Shown here: in pieces, positions 39,682 to 48,675 of the stretch
How positions within the stretch are numbered: position 1 is the first letter of the stretch
Layout of the letters: each line of letters begins with the position of its first letter
Made by a program: the position numbers and the translations under genes
NCBI RefSeq assembly: GCF_014200435.1
Contig: NZ_JACHBR010000001.1
Location: forward strand, 2,914,001-2,978,000
Origin: Sphaerisporangium krabiense
GTDB lineage: Bacteria > Actinomycetota > Actinomycetes > Streptosporangiales > Streptosporangiaceae
Direction of reading: 5' to 3'
Length of the DNA: 64,000 nucleotides
Notes under the pieces: generated by a model
What the model was told of the DNA's origin: nothing
Databases searched by the model: none
What the model saw: the letters and a program-made list of their open reading frames with translations, nothing else

Positions 39682-41388
39682 TCAAGCGAGGCTCGGGCGG
39701 GTGGAGTCGGCGTCGTGGGCGAGTTCCTCCACGTGGCGCATGATGTCGCGGACCTTGACCTCGCCCGGGTGATGGGCGCGCAGACCCGTGCCGCCGCGCT
39801 GCCAGGGGTGGGGGCCCGCGAGCGGGCGGTACTCGACCCCGTAGGCGTCCAGCCGGGCCAGGTGGGCGGGCAGGGCGGTGGTGAACCCGTCGGCGTCGCC
39901 GGACCAGGTGAGCTGGGCGAGGGCGCAGCCGCGCGGCCAGGCACGGTAGTCGAGGGCGCGGCCGTCGGGGATGCGCTCGGTCCAGAGCTGGAACTGCGCG
40001 CCGAGCACGCGCGACGCCTCCTCGGGCGTGAGGGACCCCGGCACGGTCTCGAAGGCCAGGACGTCGTCCAGGGTGGTCGCGTCGCCGATCGCCAGGGGCT
40101 CCTCGGAGGAGGACGCCTCGGCGTAGTCGAAGTACAGCGGGAAGACCGGCGTCGCCACGATGTCGTGGCCGGCGGCCACCGCGCGCCGCCCGACCGGCAT
40201 GCCGCGCCAGGGCATGACGATCGTGTCCTCGCGCAGGCGGCCGCTCACGAACGCCTCGTCCCACACGACCGCGCGTGACCCGTGCTCGGCCAGGACGTCG
40301 GCCAGCCTGCGCAGGAACCAGGCGTGCAGGTCGGCGGGCGCGTCGAGCCCGAGCGAGCGCTGGTAGGCCGTGATCTCCTCGGACGCCGCCCAGTCGTCGA
40401 GCACGCACTCGTCGCCGCCGATGTGGAAGTACGGCACCGAGCCGAGCGCCTCGATGACCTCGGAGAACACCGTGGCCAGGAAGTCGACGGTCTCGGGCAG
40501 CGGCGACATGATGACGGGCGAGATGCCCCAGCGGTCCAGGACCTCGACGGGCTTGGACCGGTCCGCGCCGAGGTGCGGGTACGCCGCCACGATCGCGGAG
40601 GCGTGGCCCGGCACGTCGATCTCGGGGACGACGGTGACCGCGCGGGCGCGGGCGTAGGCGGCGATCTCCGCGAGGTCGGCCAGGGTGTAGTAGCCGCCGT
40701 GCGGCGTGCCGTCGAAGCCCTCCGGGCCCTCGCGGTAGGGCTTGGTGGTGGTCTGCGCCCGGTGGGAACCGACCTCGTGGAGCAGCGGGTAGGCCCGGCT
40801 CTCGACCCGCCAGCCCTGGTCGTCGACCAGGTGCAGGTGCAGGCGGTTGAGCTTGTGCGCGGCGAGCAGGTCGATCATGCGCAGCACTTCGCGCTTGGGC
40901 ATGAAGTGCCGGGCGACGTCCAGGTGGGCGCCCCGCCACGGGAAGCGAGGGGAGTCCTCGACGCGGCCGCACGGGACGGTCCAGCGGACCCCGGGGACGG
41001 CCGTGGACCGGAACGCCTCGGGTGGAAGCAGTTGCCGCAGGGTCTGGCCCGCGTAGAGCGCGCCCGCGGCGTCGCCCGCGGTGATCCGGACGGCCTCAGA
41101 AGTCACTGTGAGGGCGTAACTTTCCGGCCCAAGGCCTTCATCCCGCTCGACGGTGATCGCCCCGGAAAGCGGCTCTGAGGCCCCGCCGGAGGTGGATCGC
41201 GGGGCTTCCCGCGCCTCGTCCGCGACGGACCCCGCCCCGGGAGCCGCGTACCGGAGGTCGAGCACGGCCAGCGCCAGCCGCACTCCGTCCACAAGATCGG
41301 ACGGACCGGACACCACGGCTCGCGGGACGAACTCAAACGAACCGGAACCCTGATCGACGAGACGCGGACGCGGGATGAGGTCACTCAT
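39682..41388 (-). CDS. Beta-N-acetylhexosaminidase (GH20)
   Basis: 568-residue GH20 enzyme that removes terminal GlcNAc/GalNAc by substrate-assisted catalysis. The N-terminal GH20b domain ends near 140; the barrel has WRGAHLDVARHFMP, LHLHLVDDQGWR, VVPEIDVPGHASA and the catalytic pair Asp326-Glu327 in HIGGDECVLDDW. No signal peptide is seen, so it probably acts on imported chitobiose or muropeptide fragments. The ATG at 41388 is the second of two in-frame starts (GTG at 41394); neither has a good ribosome site. A LacI-type regulator lies two genes away. Confidence 0.95.
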   Translation of the reverse strand: MSDLIPRPRLVDQGSGSFEFVPRAVVSGPSDLVDGVRLALAVLDLRYAAPGAGSVADEAREAPRSTSGGASEPLSGAITVERDEGLGPESYALTVTSEAVRITAGDAAGALYAGQTLRQLLPPEAFRSTAVPGVRWTVPCGRVEDSPRFPWRGAHLDVARHFMPKREVLRMIDLLAAHKLNRLHLHLVDDQGWRVESRAYPLLHEVGSHRAQTTTKPYREGPEGFDGTPHGGYYTLADLAEIAAYARARAVTVVPEIDVPGHASAIVAAYPHLGADRSKPVEVLDRWGISPVIMSPLPETVDFLATVFSEVIEALGSVPYFHIGGDECVLDDWAASEEITAYQRSLGLDAPADLHAWFLRRLADVLAEHGSRAVVWDEAFVSGRLREDTIVMPWRGMPVGRRAVAAGHDIVATPVFPLYFDYAEASSSEEPLAIGDATTLDDVLAFETVPGSLTPEEASRVLGAQFQLWTERIPDGRALDYRAWPRGCALAQLTWSGDADGFTTALPAHLARLDAYGVEYRPLAGPHPWQRGGTGLRAHHPGEVKVRDIMRHVEELAHDADSTRPSLA

Positions 41389-41496
41389 ATCCACAGCTCA
41401 TCCCAAAAGCCTCCGCCCGAGCAATGCCACCACGATCAAATGCTGCATCTTGGAACGATCTTCCGAAGTCCGGCCCGCTGGCGCGACGCCGGTCGG

Positions 41497-42348
41497 TCAG
41501 GTCAGGTAGTTCTCCAGCCCCTCGACCAGGGAGGCGGCGATGCGCTGGCGGAAGGACGGGTCCTTCAGCTTGGCGGCGTCGCGCGGGTTGCGCATGTTCC
41601 CGGTCTCGATGAAGACCTTGGGCACGGTCGACAGGTTCAGGCCGCCGAGGTCGCTGCGGTAGTCGAGCGCGTCCTTCCCGATGTAGGTCGAGTACGGGAT
41701 GCCGGTGCCGGACTTGTAGGCGTCCCGCAGCGCGAGCCCGAGCTTGGCGGACTTGCCCACCACCGGGTCGACCGGGCCGCCGATCTTCTTCGGCATGATC
41801 ACGTGAAAGCCCCTGGCCGAGGCCGGGGCGCCGTCGGCGTGGACGGAGATCGCCGCGTTGGCGTGCGCCTTGTTGCCGATGGCGGCGCGCTGGGTGATGC
41901 ACGGGCCGACGCCGGAGTTGTCGGCGCGGGTCAGCTTGACCGTCGCGCCCTTGGCCTTCAGCAGCTTGACCATGCGGTTGGCGACGTCCCAGGTGAACGC
42001 GGCCTCGGAGTAGCCGTCGTTGGTCGCGGTGCCCGTGGTGTCGCAGGGCTTCCACTCGGTGAGGACGTTCACCTTCTTGTTGACGACCTCGGGGTGGCGG
42101 TAGTTGCCGCCGTTGTGGCCGGGGTCGATCACGATGACCTTGCCGGCGAGCGGCTCGGCCGGGGTGGGACTGGCGGCGGCGGCCGCGCGGACCTCGGTCG
42201 AGGGGGCGCGCTCGGGCACGCCGCTCTTGGCGTCGGCGGCACGCGGGGAGGCGGCGCCTTGGGCCCCGGAGGCGGAGACGGCCCCGCAGGCCGTGGCGCC
42301 CAGCCCGCACAAGGCCAGGAGCCCGGCGGCCAGTGCTCGACTGGTCAC
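41497..42348 (-). CDS. Secreted N-acetylmuramoyl-L-alanine amidase (Amidase_3)
   Basis: 283 residues. The signal region is SRALAAGLLALCGLGATAC, possibly lipoprotein-like, though the residue three before Cys is Ala and not the usual Leu. A Pro/Ala-rich linker reaches about residue 65, then the zinc amidase: VIDPGHNGG (His), a Glu in YSEAAFTWDV, ISVHADG (His) and the catalytic Glu in VFIETGNMRNP. It cleaves the stem peptide from peptidoglycan, in growth, division or sporulation. GTG at 42348 has AAGGGG 6 bases upstream. Confidence 0.93.
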   Translation of the reverse strand: MTSRALAAGLLALCGLGATACGAVSASGAQGAASPRAADAKSGVPERAPSTEVRAAAAASPTPAEPLAGKVIVIDPGHNGGNYRHPEVVNKKVNVLTEWKPCDTTGTATNDGYSEAAFTWDVANRMVKLLKAKGATVKLTRADNSGVGPCITQRAAIGNKAHANAAISVHADGAPASARGFHVIMPKKIGGPVDPVVGKSAKLGLALRDAYKSGTGIPYSTYIGKDALDYRSDLGGLNLSTVPKVFIETGNMRNPRDAAKLKDPSFRQRIAASLVEGLENYLT

Positions 42349-42498
42349 GTTGATCCCCTTCGCAGACGACGTCTCGGCTTTCAACCTACGTGTACCGGAG
42401 AGGTGACCCGGCCGTTGTCCACAGAAAGCGAGAGCCCCGGGAAGTCGTCCACAGGCGCGAAGGGGTCGCGGGACCGGTCCACGACCGGCCCCGGAAGA

Positions 42499-42747
42499 TC
42501 ACCAGGCGGGCTCGCCGAGATCCTGCCGCTGGAGCAGGGCGGCCAGCTCGCGGGCGTCCTCGGCGTCCAGGCCGAGGACGACGCGGGGGCGTCCCCAGGG
42601 ATGGTCGATCGAGTGGGCGACATAGCTGGCGACGGACTCGGTGGTCCCCTCGTCGTCCTTGCCGCGGGTGGCCCGCCAGTGCGCCCAGGCACGTTCGAGC
42701 TCGGCCGCGGCGCGCTGGGCGCACGACACCAGTTCCGGATCACGCAT
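42499..42747 (-). CDS. Small conserved-type actinobacterial protein
   Basis: 82 residues, acidic and helical (RDPELVSCAQRAAAELERAW), with SYVAHSIDHPWGRPRVVLGL in the middle and a final DAEDARELAALLQR. I do not recognise a family with known function. GGGGG stands 7 bases before the ATG. The layout of helix, beta pair and helix with a conserved-looking W-G-R-P suggests a small binding domain. It is 150 bases upstream of the amidase on the same strand. Confidence 0.65.
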   Translation of the reverse strand: MRDPELVSCAQRAAAELERAWAHWRATRGKDDEGTTESVASYVAHSIDHPWGRPRVVLGLDAEDARELAALLQRQDLGEPAW

Positions 42748-42912
42748 GTCCAACCCCCAGGTCAGGCACCGGCCGCCTGGCCCGGCGGGCATCGCCTGCC
42801 CGCCCGCCGCCCCCACGACAAGCGAGCGTCCCGGCTAAGGTCCGGCACGCCGGAGGGCCGGCGCCATGGCACGAGTCAACACGGGCGCGGCGCCGATCCC
42901 GTGCATGTTGAC

Positions 42913-44016
42913 CTACCCTTGGGGATCACTTGGAGCCGGGCCGGTGCTGTGCCGCACGACCAGCTTTGGTGTGACCTGCCGTAATCTGCCCACCTTCGCG
43001 GGGTCGCCGATGCGGTCGCTCAGCAGCGCCGCCGCCGACCGCCCCATGGCCCTGCGGGGCTGGTCGAGGCTGGTCAGCGAGATGTGGTGGACGGCGGCAA
43101 GGTGCGTGTTGTCGTACCCCACCACCGACAGGTCCTCGGGGACGCGCAGTCCGAGCTCGCTCGCCGCCACGAGCACCCCGAGGGCGACGACGTCGTTGGC
43201 CGCGAAGATCGCCGTGGGCCGGGGGTCACGTTCCAACAGCGCGCGTGCCGCCCGCCTGCCGCCTTCTTCGGTGAAGTCGCCGTGCTCGACCATGATGTGC
43301 GGCGCCAGCCCGTGCCTGCGCATCGCCATCAGGTATCCGTCGCAGCGGAACCGCGCCGAGGACGAGGGCGTGCCCTCGATGTGGGCGATGCGCCGGTGCC
43401 CGAGCTCGACCAGGTGGTCGACCGCGAGCCTGGCGCCGAGCTGGTCGTCGTCCACGACGATGTCCACGCTCTCCAGCTCGACGTCGCGCTCCCCGACCAC
43501 CACCGTGGGGGTGTAGGCGGCGGCCTCGGCCAGCGTCTCGCTGGAGGGGGCCACGCCGAGCAGCACGAGGCCGTCGACCCGGAGCTCCAGGAAGGCCTCG
43601 ACGGCCTCCTCCTCGAACGCGGGGTCCCAGCGCCCGCTCCCGATCAGCAGCCGCAGCCCGTCACCGTGCAGGCTCTCCTGGAGTCCGTCCAGGAACTCGG
43701 CGTAGAAAGGGTTGTGCAGGTCGGCGACCAGCGCCCCGACCAGGTGGGTGCGGCCTTCGACCAGGCTGCGCGCCACCGCGTTGGGCCGGTAGCCGAGCTC
43801 CCTCGCCGCCTGGAGCACCGCTTCGCGGCGGTGTTCGCTGACGTGCGGGGACCCTCGCAGCACCAAGGACACCAGCGACTTTGAGACGCCCGCGCGTTCT
43901 GCAACGTTCCGAATCGTCGGCCGGGGACGCGGTCCGTGCGCGTCGCCGAGCACGTGCTCGGCCGGGCCGACCTCGGATCGGTACCGGGCGGTCGTCTGGA
44001 TGGACGGTCCTGACAT
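42913..44016 (-). CDS. LacI-family transcriptional regulator
   Basis: 367 residues with an N-terminal LacI HTH (TIRNVAERAGVSKSLVSLVL) and hinge helix (YRPNAVARSL), then a periplasmic-binding-protein-like effector domain (GALVADLHNPFYAEFLDGL, TAIFAANDVVALGVLVAA, SVVGYDNTHLA). It probably responds to a sugar or sugar phosphate. The first 30 residues before the HTH are longer than usual. GGGGAG precedes the ATG. The target could be the hexosaminidase or a distant transporter; no sugar transporter is adjacent. Confidence 0.93.
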   Translation of the reverse strand: MSGPSIQTTARYRSEVGPAEHVLGDAHGPRPRPTIRNVAERAGVSKSLVSLVLRGSPHVSEHRREAVLQAARELGYRPNAVARSLVEGRTHLVGALVADLHNPFYAEFLDGLQESLHGDGLRLLIGSGRWDPAFEEEAVEAFLELRVDGLVLLGVAPSSETLAEAAAYTPTVVVGERDVELESVDIVVDDDQLGARLAVDHLVELGHRRIAHIEGTPSSSARFRCDGYLMAMRRHGLAPHIMVEHGDFTEEGGRRAARALLERDPRPTAIFAANDVVALGVLVAASELGLRVPEDLSVVGYDNTHLAAVHHISLTSLDQPRRAMGRSAAALLSDRIGDPAKVGRLRQVTPKLVVRHSTGPAPSDPQG

Positions 44017-44155
44017 GGTTCTCCCCACGCTGAGTGGATGTGCACCTGTCAGACCAAACGATCGAGTCGCGCGAAGGGTACGGGTGTTTGTGCGCCTCGC
44101 TGGATGGTCCTCGGGGCCGCCCTTATTGGGCACGCCCTCAGATAGTGTGCGGATT

Positions 44156-44836
44156 GTGGGTGCGACATCAAGGGCCCCAGGTGAGCGCGAAGATTCGGGT
44201 AGGGGTGGCACGCGCCGGGCACGTCGCCGGCTGAGCGTGGACCGCCGTCGCGAGGAGTTGTTGGCCGCGGCGCTGGAACTCTTCAGCAAGTACGACGCCG
44301 AGGACGTCTCGATCGACGACGTCGCCGCGGCGGCGGGCGCGTCCCGGGCGCTGGTGTACCACTACTTCGGGGGAAAGCAGGAGCTGTACGTCGCCGCCCT
44401 GCGCAGCGCGGCGGTGGAGCTGGAGGCGCGGCTCCGTCCGTCCGGGGACGGCGCGGTGATCGAGGAGCTGCGGGCGGGCCTCGCCCGGTACTTCGACTTC
44501 GTGGAGGACCACGCGGCGGGGTTCGCGGCCCTGCTGCGCGGCGGCCCGGCCAACCGCGCCGGCGAGGTCGGAGAGATCATCGAGGGCGTCCGGCGGCGCC
44601 TCGTCAAGATGATCATGGGGCGGATGCGCGTCGACGACCCGAGCCCGGCGCTGCGTGTCACGCTGAGGTCCTGGATCGCGTGCGTCGAGACGGCGGGCCT
44701 GGACTGGCTGGAGAGCCGCGACGTGGACCGCGGGGTGCTGGAGCGCCTGCTGGTGGAACAGATGGTGGCCCTGCTCGGCGTGGCGGCCCGCCATGACGGG
44801 CGTGTCGAGGGGCTGGTCGCCGACTTCGGACGGTGA
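44156..44836 (+). CDS. TetR-family transcriptional regulator
   Basis: 226 residues: an Arg-rich N-terminal tail, then the TetR HTH (ELLAAALELFSKYDAEDVSI, VAAAAGASRALVYHYFGGK) and a helical ligand domain. The start is uncertain: the GTG at 44156 gives a 28-residue basic extension, the GTG at 44237 would begin almost at helix 1; neither has a convincing ribosome site. It is divergent from the LacI-type gene and convergent with bldC after a long spacer. Confidence 0.88.
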   Translation: MGATSRAPGEREDSGRGGTRRARRRLSVDRRREELLAAALELFSKYDAEDVSIDDVAAAAGASRALVYHYFGGKQELYVAALRSAAVELEARLRPSGDGAVIEELRAGLARYFDFVEDHAAGFAALLRGGPANRAGEVGEIIEGVRRRLVKMIMGRMRVDDPSPALRVTLRSWIACVETAGLDWLESRDVDRGVLERLLVEQMVALLGVAARHDGRVEGLVADFGR

Positions 44837-45271
44837 CCGCCGCGAGGGTCACCCGCCGTGACGCCGCCTCCGGAAGGCGATCCGTGACGCTTTCCCGCGA
44901 GGTGTGGCGTGGTGGTGACGTCTTCGTACCGCCGCGGCCGGTCCGGCCGCGGGTGGACATCCGCGGCACGCCGCCCCGGGCGGCGGATAGGGCCACCGTG
45001 CGGTGGAGGCCCTAGATCCGTTATCCACCGGGACTGTCCGCATGGCTTCTGTGGGCCGGCGCCGGGCGGGCGGCGCCTCCCACGCCAATCCCCATGACCT
45101 TGTCGCGACGTTCGCGGCGTTGGCGATGTCCGCGACCCTTGGACGTACGGCGGGACGTTGCCCTCCGTCATCCCCGGGACGCCCCCACGCGGCCATGGGT
45201 GTGGTGGACGCGCTCACATACGGGACGCGAGCGCGCCGGTTCTCCCCCCTAGGTCCTTGACGGTTCCCGCG
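44837..45271. other. Spacer between TetR gene and bldC
   Basis: 435 bases with no supported gene. A 21-base palindrome with a single central base (44932-44952, CCGCGGCCGG / CCGGCCGCGG) followed by CCGCC/GGCGG repeats is the likely terminator of the TetR transcript. The rest is unremarkable. Confidence 0.5.
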
Positions 45272-45475
45272 TCACTCCGAACGCTGCTGCGGGATGCCCG
45301 CGAGCAGCGCACGGACCTCGGTCTCCCGGTACCGCCGGTGACCGCCAAGGGTGCGGATGGACGTCAACTTGCCCGCCTTCGCCCACCGAGTAACGGTCTT
45401 GGGGTCGACGCGGAACATGGTGGCGACCTCCGCCGGGGTGAGCAGTGGCTCGGCCTCGGGTGTACGAGCTGACAT
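45272..45475 (-). CDS. bldC: Developmental regulator BldC (MerR-like single HTH)
   Basis: 67-residue winged-HTH protein, almost certainly BldC: LLTPAEVATMFRVDPKTVTR and the wing GGHRRYRETEVRALLAG match the family as I remember it, as does the C-terminus IPQQRSE. BldC binds direct repeats cooperatively, without a dimerisation domain, and represses early entry into differentiation in Streptomyces. GGAGGAGAGG lies just before the ATG. The neighbourhood (unknown gene, vdh, DUF3073, purM, purF) is the conserved actinomycete context, supporting the symbol. Confidence 0.96.
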   Translation of the reverse strand: MSARTPEAEPLLTPAEVATMFRVDPKTVTRWAKAGKLTSIRTLGGHRRYRETEVRALLAGIPQQRSE

Positions 45476-45796
45476 TTGTGCGGCCTCTCCTCCGTGGACC
45501 GGCGACAGCGATCCTGCGACTTGTGTTGGCGCTTGTCACGGATGTCCCGCAATGATCCAGTTCGTACGGATTTTTCTGGACCGTATGCGGTATCACCCGA
45601 TGTGACCATACAGCCACGTAGAGCGATTGGCGAGCCCTCAAAGTACAACGCCTTGTCCACGGGTTGATGTCACGCTCGGTGATTCTAGCGACACGTTTCG
45701 TGGTATCGCAGTGAAAACGGCAAACTACTCAGTTCGCAGAAGCGAGCTGGTGACTCCCGTTACCTACTTTTGCAGGTCACGTGCATGATTTGCGGT
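45476..45796. promoter_or_regulatory. Upstream region of bldC
   Basis: 321 bases, lower in G+C than the flanks, between the unknown gene (whose stop is at its right end) and bldC. It must contain the bldC promoter. A TAGAAT on the minus strand (45682-45687) could be a -10, but I find no -35 at the right distance. It leaves room for a leader of over 200 bases. Confidence 0.4.
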
Positions 45797-46675
45797 TCAG
45801 TTCGCCGATTCGAGGGCTTGTATTGACTTCCAGCGCACGATCACGCGCTGATACATGGCGTAGGCCAGTTCTTCTTGACCCGTGTCCAACCCGGTCAGCG
45901 CGGCCGCCAGCTCGGCCGCGGACTGGTCGGCCTGCAGCGTGGCGTCGTCCATGACGTGGACCAGGCCGCCGTAGTCCAGCTCGACCAGCGAGTGCGGGTG
46001 GAACTCCTCCAGCCAGCGCCCCACTTCCTCCACCTCGGCCAGCGCGCCGACCTCGCCCGCGTGCCTGCGGATCACGGCGAGCGCACGCGCGACCCTGCGC
46101 CTGGCCTGCGCCATCGACGTCACGTACAGCAGGTTGCGCGCCGGGGCCGTCGTGGTGGGCGCGGACGGCTCGGCCGCCGGCTCCTCACGGTGACCGAGGA
46201 CGAGCCACCGCTCCGCCGAGTCGAACGGCACGAACCACGACGTCGGGACGTGCCACGTGCTCGTGCGGATGTGGGTGCGCAGCGACGCGGCGCCGCCCTT
46301 CTGCTTGAAGCGGTCGAAGTCGTCGGCCGTCTGCTCGGCGATCGCGCGCGGCACGAAACGATCGGCCAGCTTCAGCGGCGTGGCGCCCCGGAACCGGGCG
46401 AAGGCCAGCCAGGACCTGAGCCTGCTCTCCCACGGGCAGACGTACAGGGTCTCCTCGATGCGCCGCAGGTAGGCGTTGGCGCTCTCGGCGCCGGGCGCCG
46501 GCATCGGGGGCACGCCGAGAAGCCGCCTGACGGCCTCCGCGTGCTCGGCCTCCAAGGCGAAGGCGCGGCGCGGACGGTCCTTGCTGTCGGCGTACGCCGC
46601 CCAGAAGGTGCGCTCACGTTCGGTGAACGCGGACAACGGCTCGTAGACGCGGAGATAGGCGGCGTAGGGCAGCAC
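45797..46675 (-). CDS. Conserved actinobacterial protein of unknown function (bldC-vdh locus)
   Basis: 292 residues, no signal or membrane helices. A helical N-terminal half includes CPWESRLRSWLAFARFRG and SWFVPFDSAERWLVLG; the C-terminal half has ARRRVARALAVIRRH and a DYGGLVHVMDD segment. I do not know its function, but a gene of this size occupies the same place between bldC and the amino-acid dehydrogenase in Streptomyces. The start is a GTG with a weak ribosome site. It is divergent from the dehydrogenase gene. Confidence 0.8.
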   Translation of the reverse strand: MLPYAAYLRVYEPLSAFTERERTFWAAYADSKDRPRRAFALEAEHAEAVRRLLGVPPMPAPGAESANAYLRRIEETLYVCPWESRLRSWLAFARFRGATPLKLADRFVPRAIAEQTADDFDRFKQKGGAASLRTHIRTSTWHVPTSWFVPFDSAERWLVLGHREEPAAEPSAPTTTAPARNLLYVTSMAQARRRVARALAVIRRHAGEVGALAEVEEVGRWLEEFHPHSLVELDYGGLVHVMDDATLQADQSAAELAAALTGLDTGQEELAYAMYQRVIVRWKSIQALESAN

Positions 46676-46921
46676 ATCTCGAATGGTGCCATGGAGCGGC
46701 GAGCCGACGCGAGCGCGCCGGGATCACCACGTTCAATGGCGCGGCGGCCCGTTCCTGAGCGTGCGGGGCCGTGCCCGCGGACGGCCCCGCACCGCCCGAT
46801 GGATGGGATATGGGGTCCAACGCGTGGACGATCATGGTCCTGGCGTGGTCAGCTGGATATGGTGGTTTTCCAGGATTCGCCGCGATGAGGCGGCGGACGA
46901 AATGGACCGGGAGTCACCACC

Positions 46922-48025
46922 GTGACCGACGTCTTCGGGCCGTCCCACCAGGACACGGGCCCCTCGATCGGACAGGCGAGACACGAGCAGGTCGTATTCT
47001 GCTCCGACGAGCGCAGCGGCCTGCGCGCGATCATCGCCATCTACAACACCGCCCTCGGCCCCGGGCTCGGGGGCACCCGCTTCTACCCCTACGAGAACGA
47101 GCAGACGGCCCTCGCCGACGTGCTCAACCTCTCGCGGGCGATGGCGTACAAGAACGCGCTGGCCGGGCTGGACCTCGGCGGCGGGAAAGCCGTGATCATC
47201 GGGGACCCGGCCAAGGACAAGAGCGAGGCGCTCCTGCGCGCCTACGGCCGCTTCATCCAGTCCCTCGGCGGCCGGTACTACACCGCCTGCGACGTGGGCA
47301 CCTACAGCGAGGACATGGACGTCATCGCGAGGGAGACCTCCTACGTGACCGGGCGCACCCCCGCGCACGGCGGCGCCGGCGACTCCTCGATCTGCACCGC
47401 CTTCGGCGTCTTCCAGGGCATGCGGGCCTCCGCCCGGCACGTCTACGGCTCCCCGACCCTGCGCGGCAGGCGCGTGGGCGTGGAAGGTGTCGGAAAGGTC
47501 GGGTACCGGCTGGTCGATCACCTCCTGGCGGACGGCGCCGAGGTCGTGATCTGCGACGTCAACGCCGAGGCCGTCGAGCGCGTGCTCCAGGCCCACCCGG
47601 GGGTGGAGGTCGTGGCGGACACCGCGGCGATGAAGCGGGCGGACATCGACGTGTACGCGCCGTGCGCGCTGGGCGGCGTGCTCGACGACGAGGCGGTCAC
47701 GACGCTCCGCGCGAAGATCGTCTGCGGAGGGGCCAACAACCAACTCGCCCATCCCGGCGTGGAGAAGCAGCTCGACGAGCGGGGCATCCTTTACGCTCCG
47801 GACTACGTAGTCAACTCCGGGGGCGTGATCCAGGTGTCCGACGAGATCGAGGGCTTCAACATGGACCGCGCCAGGGCAAAGGCGACGCAGATCTTCGACA
47901 CGACGCTGAAGATCTTCTCGATCGCCGAAGAGGAAGGTGTTCCACCAGCGGCGGCGGCCGATAGGCTGGCCGAGCGCAGAATGTCGGAAGTCGGTCGGCT
48001 TAGGGGTATTTGGCTGGGCCGCTGA
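46922..48025 (+). CDS. vdh: Valine/leucine dehydrogenase (Glu/Leu/Phe/Val family)
   Basis: 367-residue NAD-dependent branched-chain amino-acid dehydrogenase, deaminating valine or leucine to the keto acid; in actinomycetes it supplies acyl-CoA precursors for branched fatty acids and polyketides. Conserved pieces: [12 protein letters not shown], the catalytic Lys region [33 protein letters not shown], the Rossmann [17 protein letters not shown] and [18 protein letters not shown] is 8 bases before the GTG. Val versus Leu preference cannot be read. The bldC-DUF3073-pur context matches the Streptomyces vdh locus. Confidence 0.93.
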   Translation: MTDVFGPSHQDTGPSIGQARHEQVVFCSDERSGLRAIIAIYNTALGPGLGGTRFYPYENEQTALADVLNLSRAMAYKNALAGLDLGGGKAVIIGDPAKDKSEALLRAYGRFIQSLGGRYYTACDVGTYSEDMDVIARETSYVTGRTPAHGGAGDSSICTAFGVFQGMRASARHVYGSPTLRGRRVGVEGVGKVGYRLVDHLLADGAEVVICDVNAEAVERVLQAHPGVEVVADTAAMKRADIDVYAPCALGGVLDDEAVTTLRAKIVCGGANNQLAHPGVEKQLDERGILYAPDYVVNSGGVIQVSDEIEGFNMDRARAKATQIFDTTLKIFSIAEEEGVPPAAAADRLAERRMSEVGRLRGIWLGR

Positions 48026-48175
48026 CTGTGGACGCCCATACGGCGTACCGAGAGGCGCGCAAAACAGGTACGGTTGTAGGCGAACGAGAGCTGACGCCGG
48101 AAGTCAGGCGGCATCAGCGCGTGATGCGTTAGCGACGAGGGGTCGGGCACGACCCCGCATGAGGGGGTCGAGCCG

Positions 48176-48397
48176 ATGGGGCGCGGCCGAGCCAAGGCCA
48201 AGCAGGTGAAGGTTGCTCGCCAGCTCAAGTACAACAGTGGCGGCACCGATCTTGACCGTCTTCGCGAGGAGCTCGGAGTCAATCACGACTCCAACCGACA
48301 CGATGTGGACGCCGTCGACGATGAACTGGCCGATCGGTACGCCGATTACGCCGACATCGACGACGACGAAGAGGACGACAGGTCTCGTCGCCGGTAG
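48176..48397 (+). CDS. DUF3073 small basic/acidic protein
   Basis: 73 residues: a basic N-terminus (GRGRAKAKQVKVARQLKYNS) and an acidic tail (ADYADIDDDEEDDRSRRR), the signature of DUF3073, a small actinobacterial family of unknown function. GAGGGGGTCGAG precedes the ATG. A GGGGTC/GACCCC hairpin lies in its 150-base leader, just before the ribosome site. Its place next to purM is conserved. Two hairpins follow it. Confidence 0.92.
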   Translation: MGRGRAKAKQVKVARQLKYNSGGTDLDRLREELGVNHDSNRHDVDAVDDELADRYADYADIDDDEEDDRSRRR

Positions 48398-48420
48398 GCG
48401 ATTTTCGGGTTGACGCCGGT

Positions 48421-48506
48421 AGGCACCCGGTAAGCGATGGCTTGCCGAGTGCCTCCTTCGCGCGCCTGAAGAGCTCCTTGCCATCCCTGATGGCAAGGAG
48501 CTCTTC
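48421..48506 (+). terminator. Two consecutive hairpins after the DUF3073 gene
   Basis: First hairpin: an imperfect 15-bp stem (48421-48435 with 48440-48454). Second: a perfect 18-bp stem (48468-48485 with 48489-48506) with a 3-base loop, reading GAAGAGCTCCTTGCCATC on the left arm. They end the vdh/DUF3073 side; purM converges from the right. Confidence 0.85.
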
Positions 48507-48675
48507 GTCGTGCCCTGAGGCGTCCGGCGCTCCCGAGGGCAGGCCGACGGCCCCGGCGTGGCGTCCACGCCGGGGCGGTGAGGGGAGGCCGGGCGATGTG
48601 ACACGGGAGCATGCACTCGCACCGGGTGCGAGGCACAGGGCTCCGTACCGGCCCGGCGGCCGGAGCCCGTGCCCG

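Noticed and set aside
45272-45475. Excisionase of an integrated element
   Set aside because: The MerR/excisionase-like HTH is BldC by its full sequence pattern and by the conserved vdh-purMF neighbourhood; no integrase is present.
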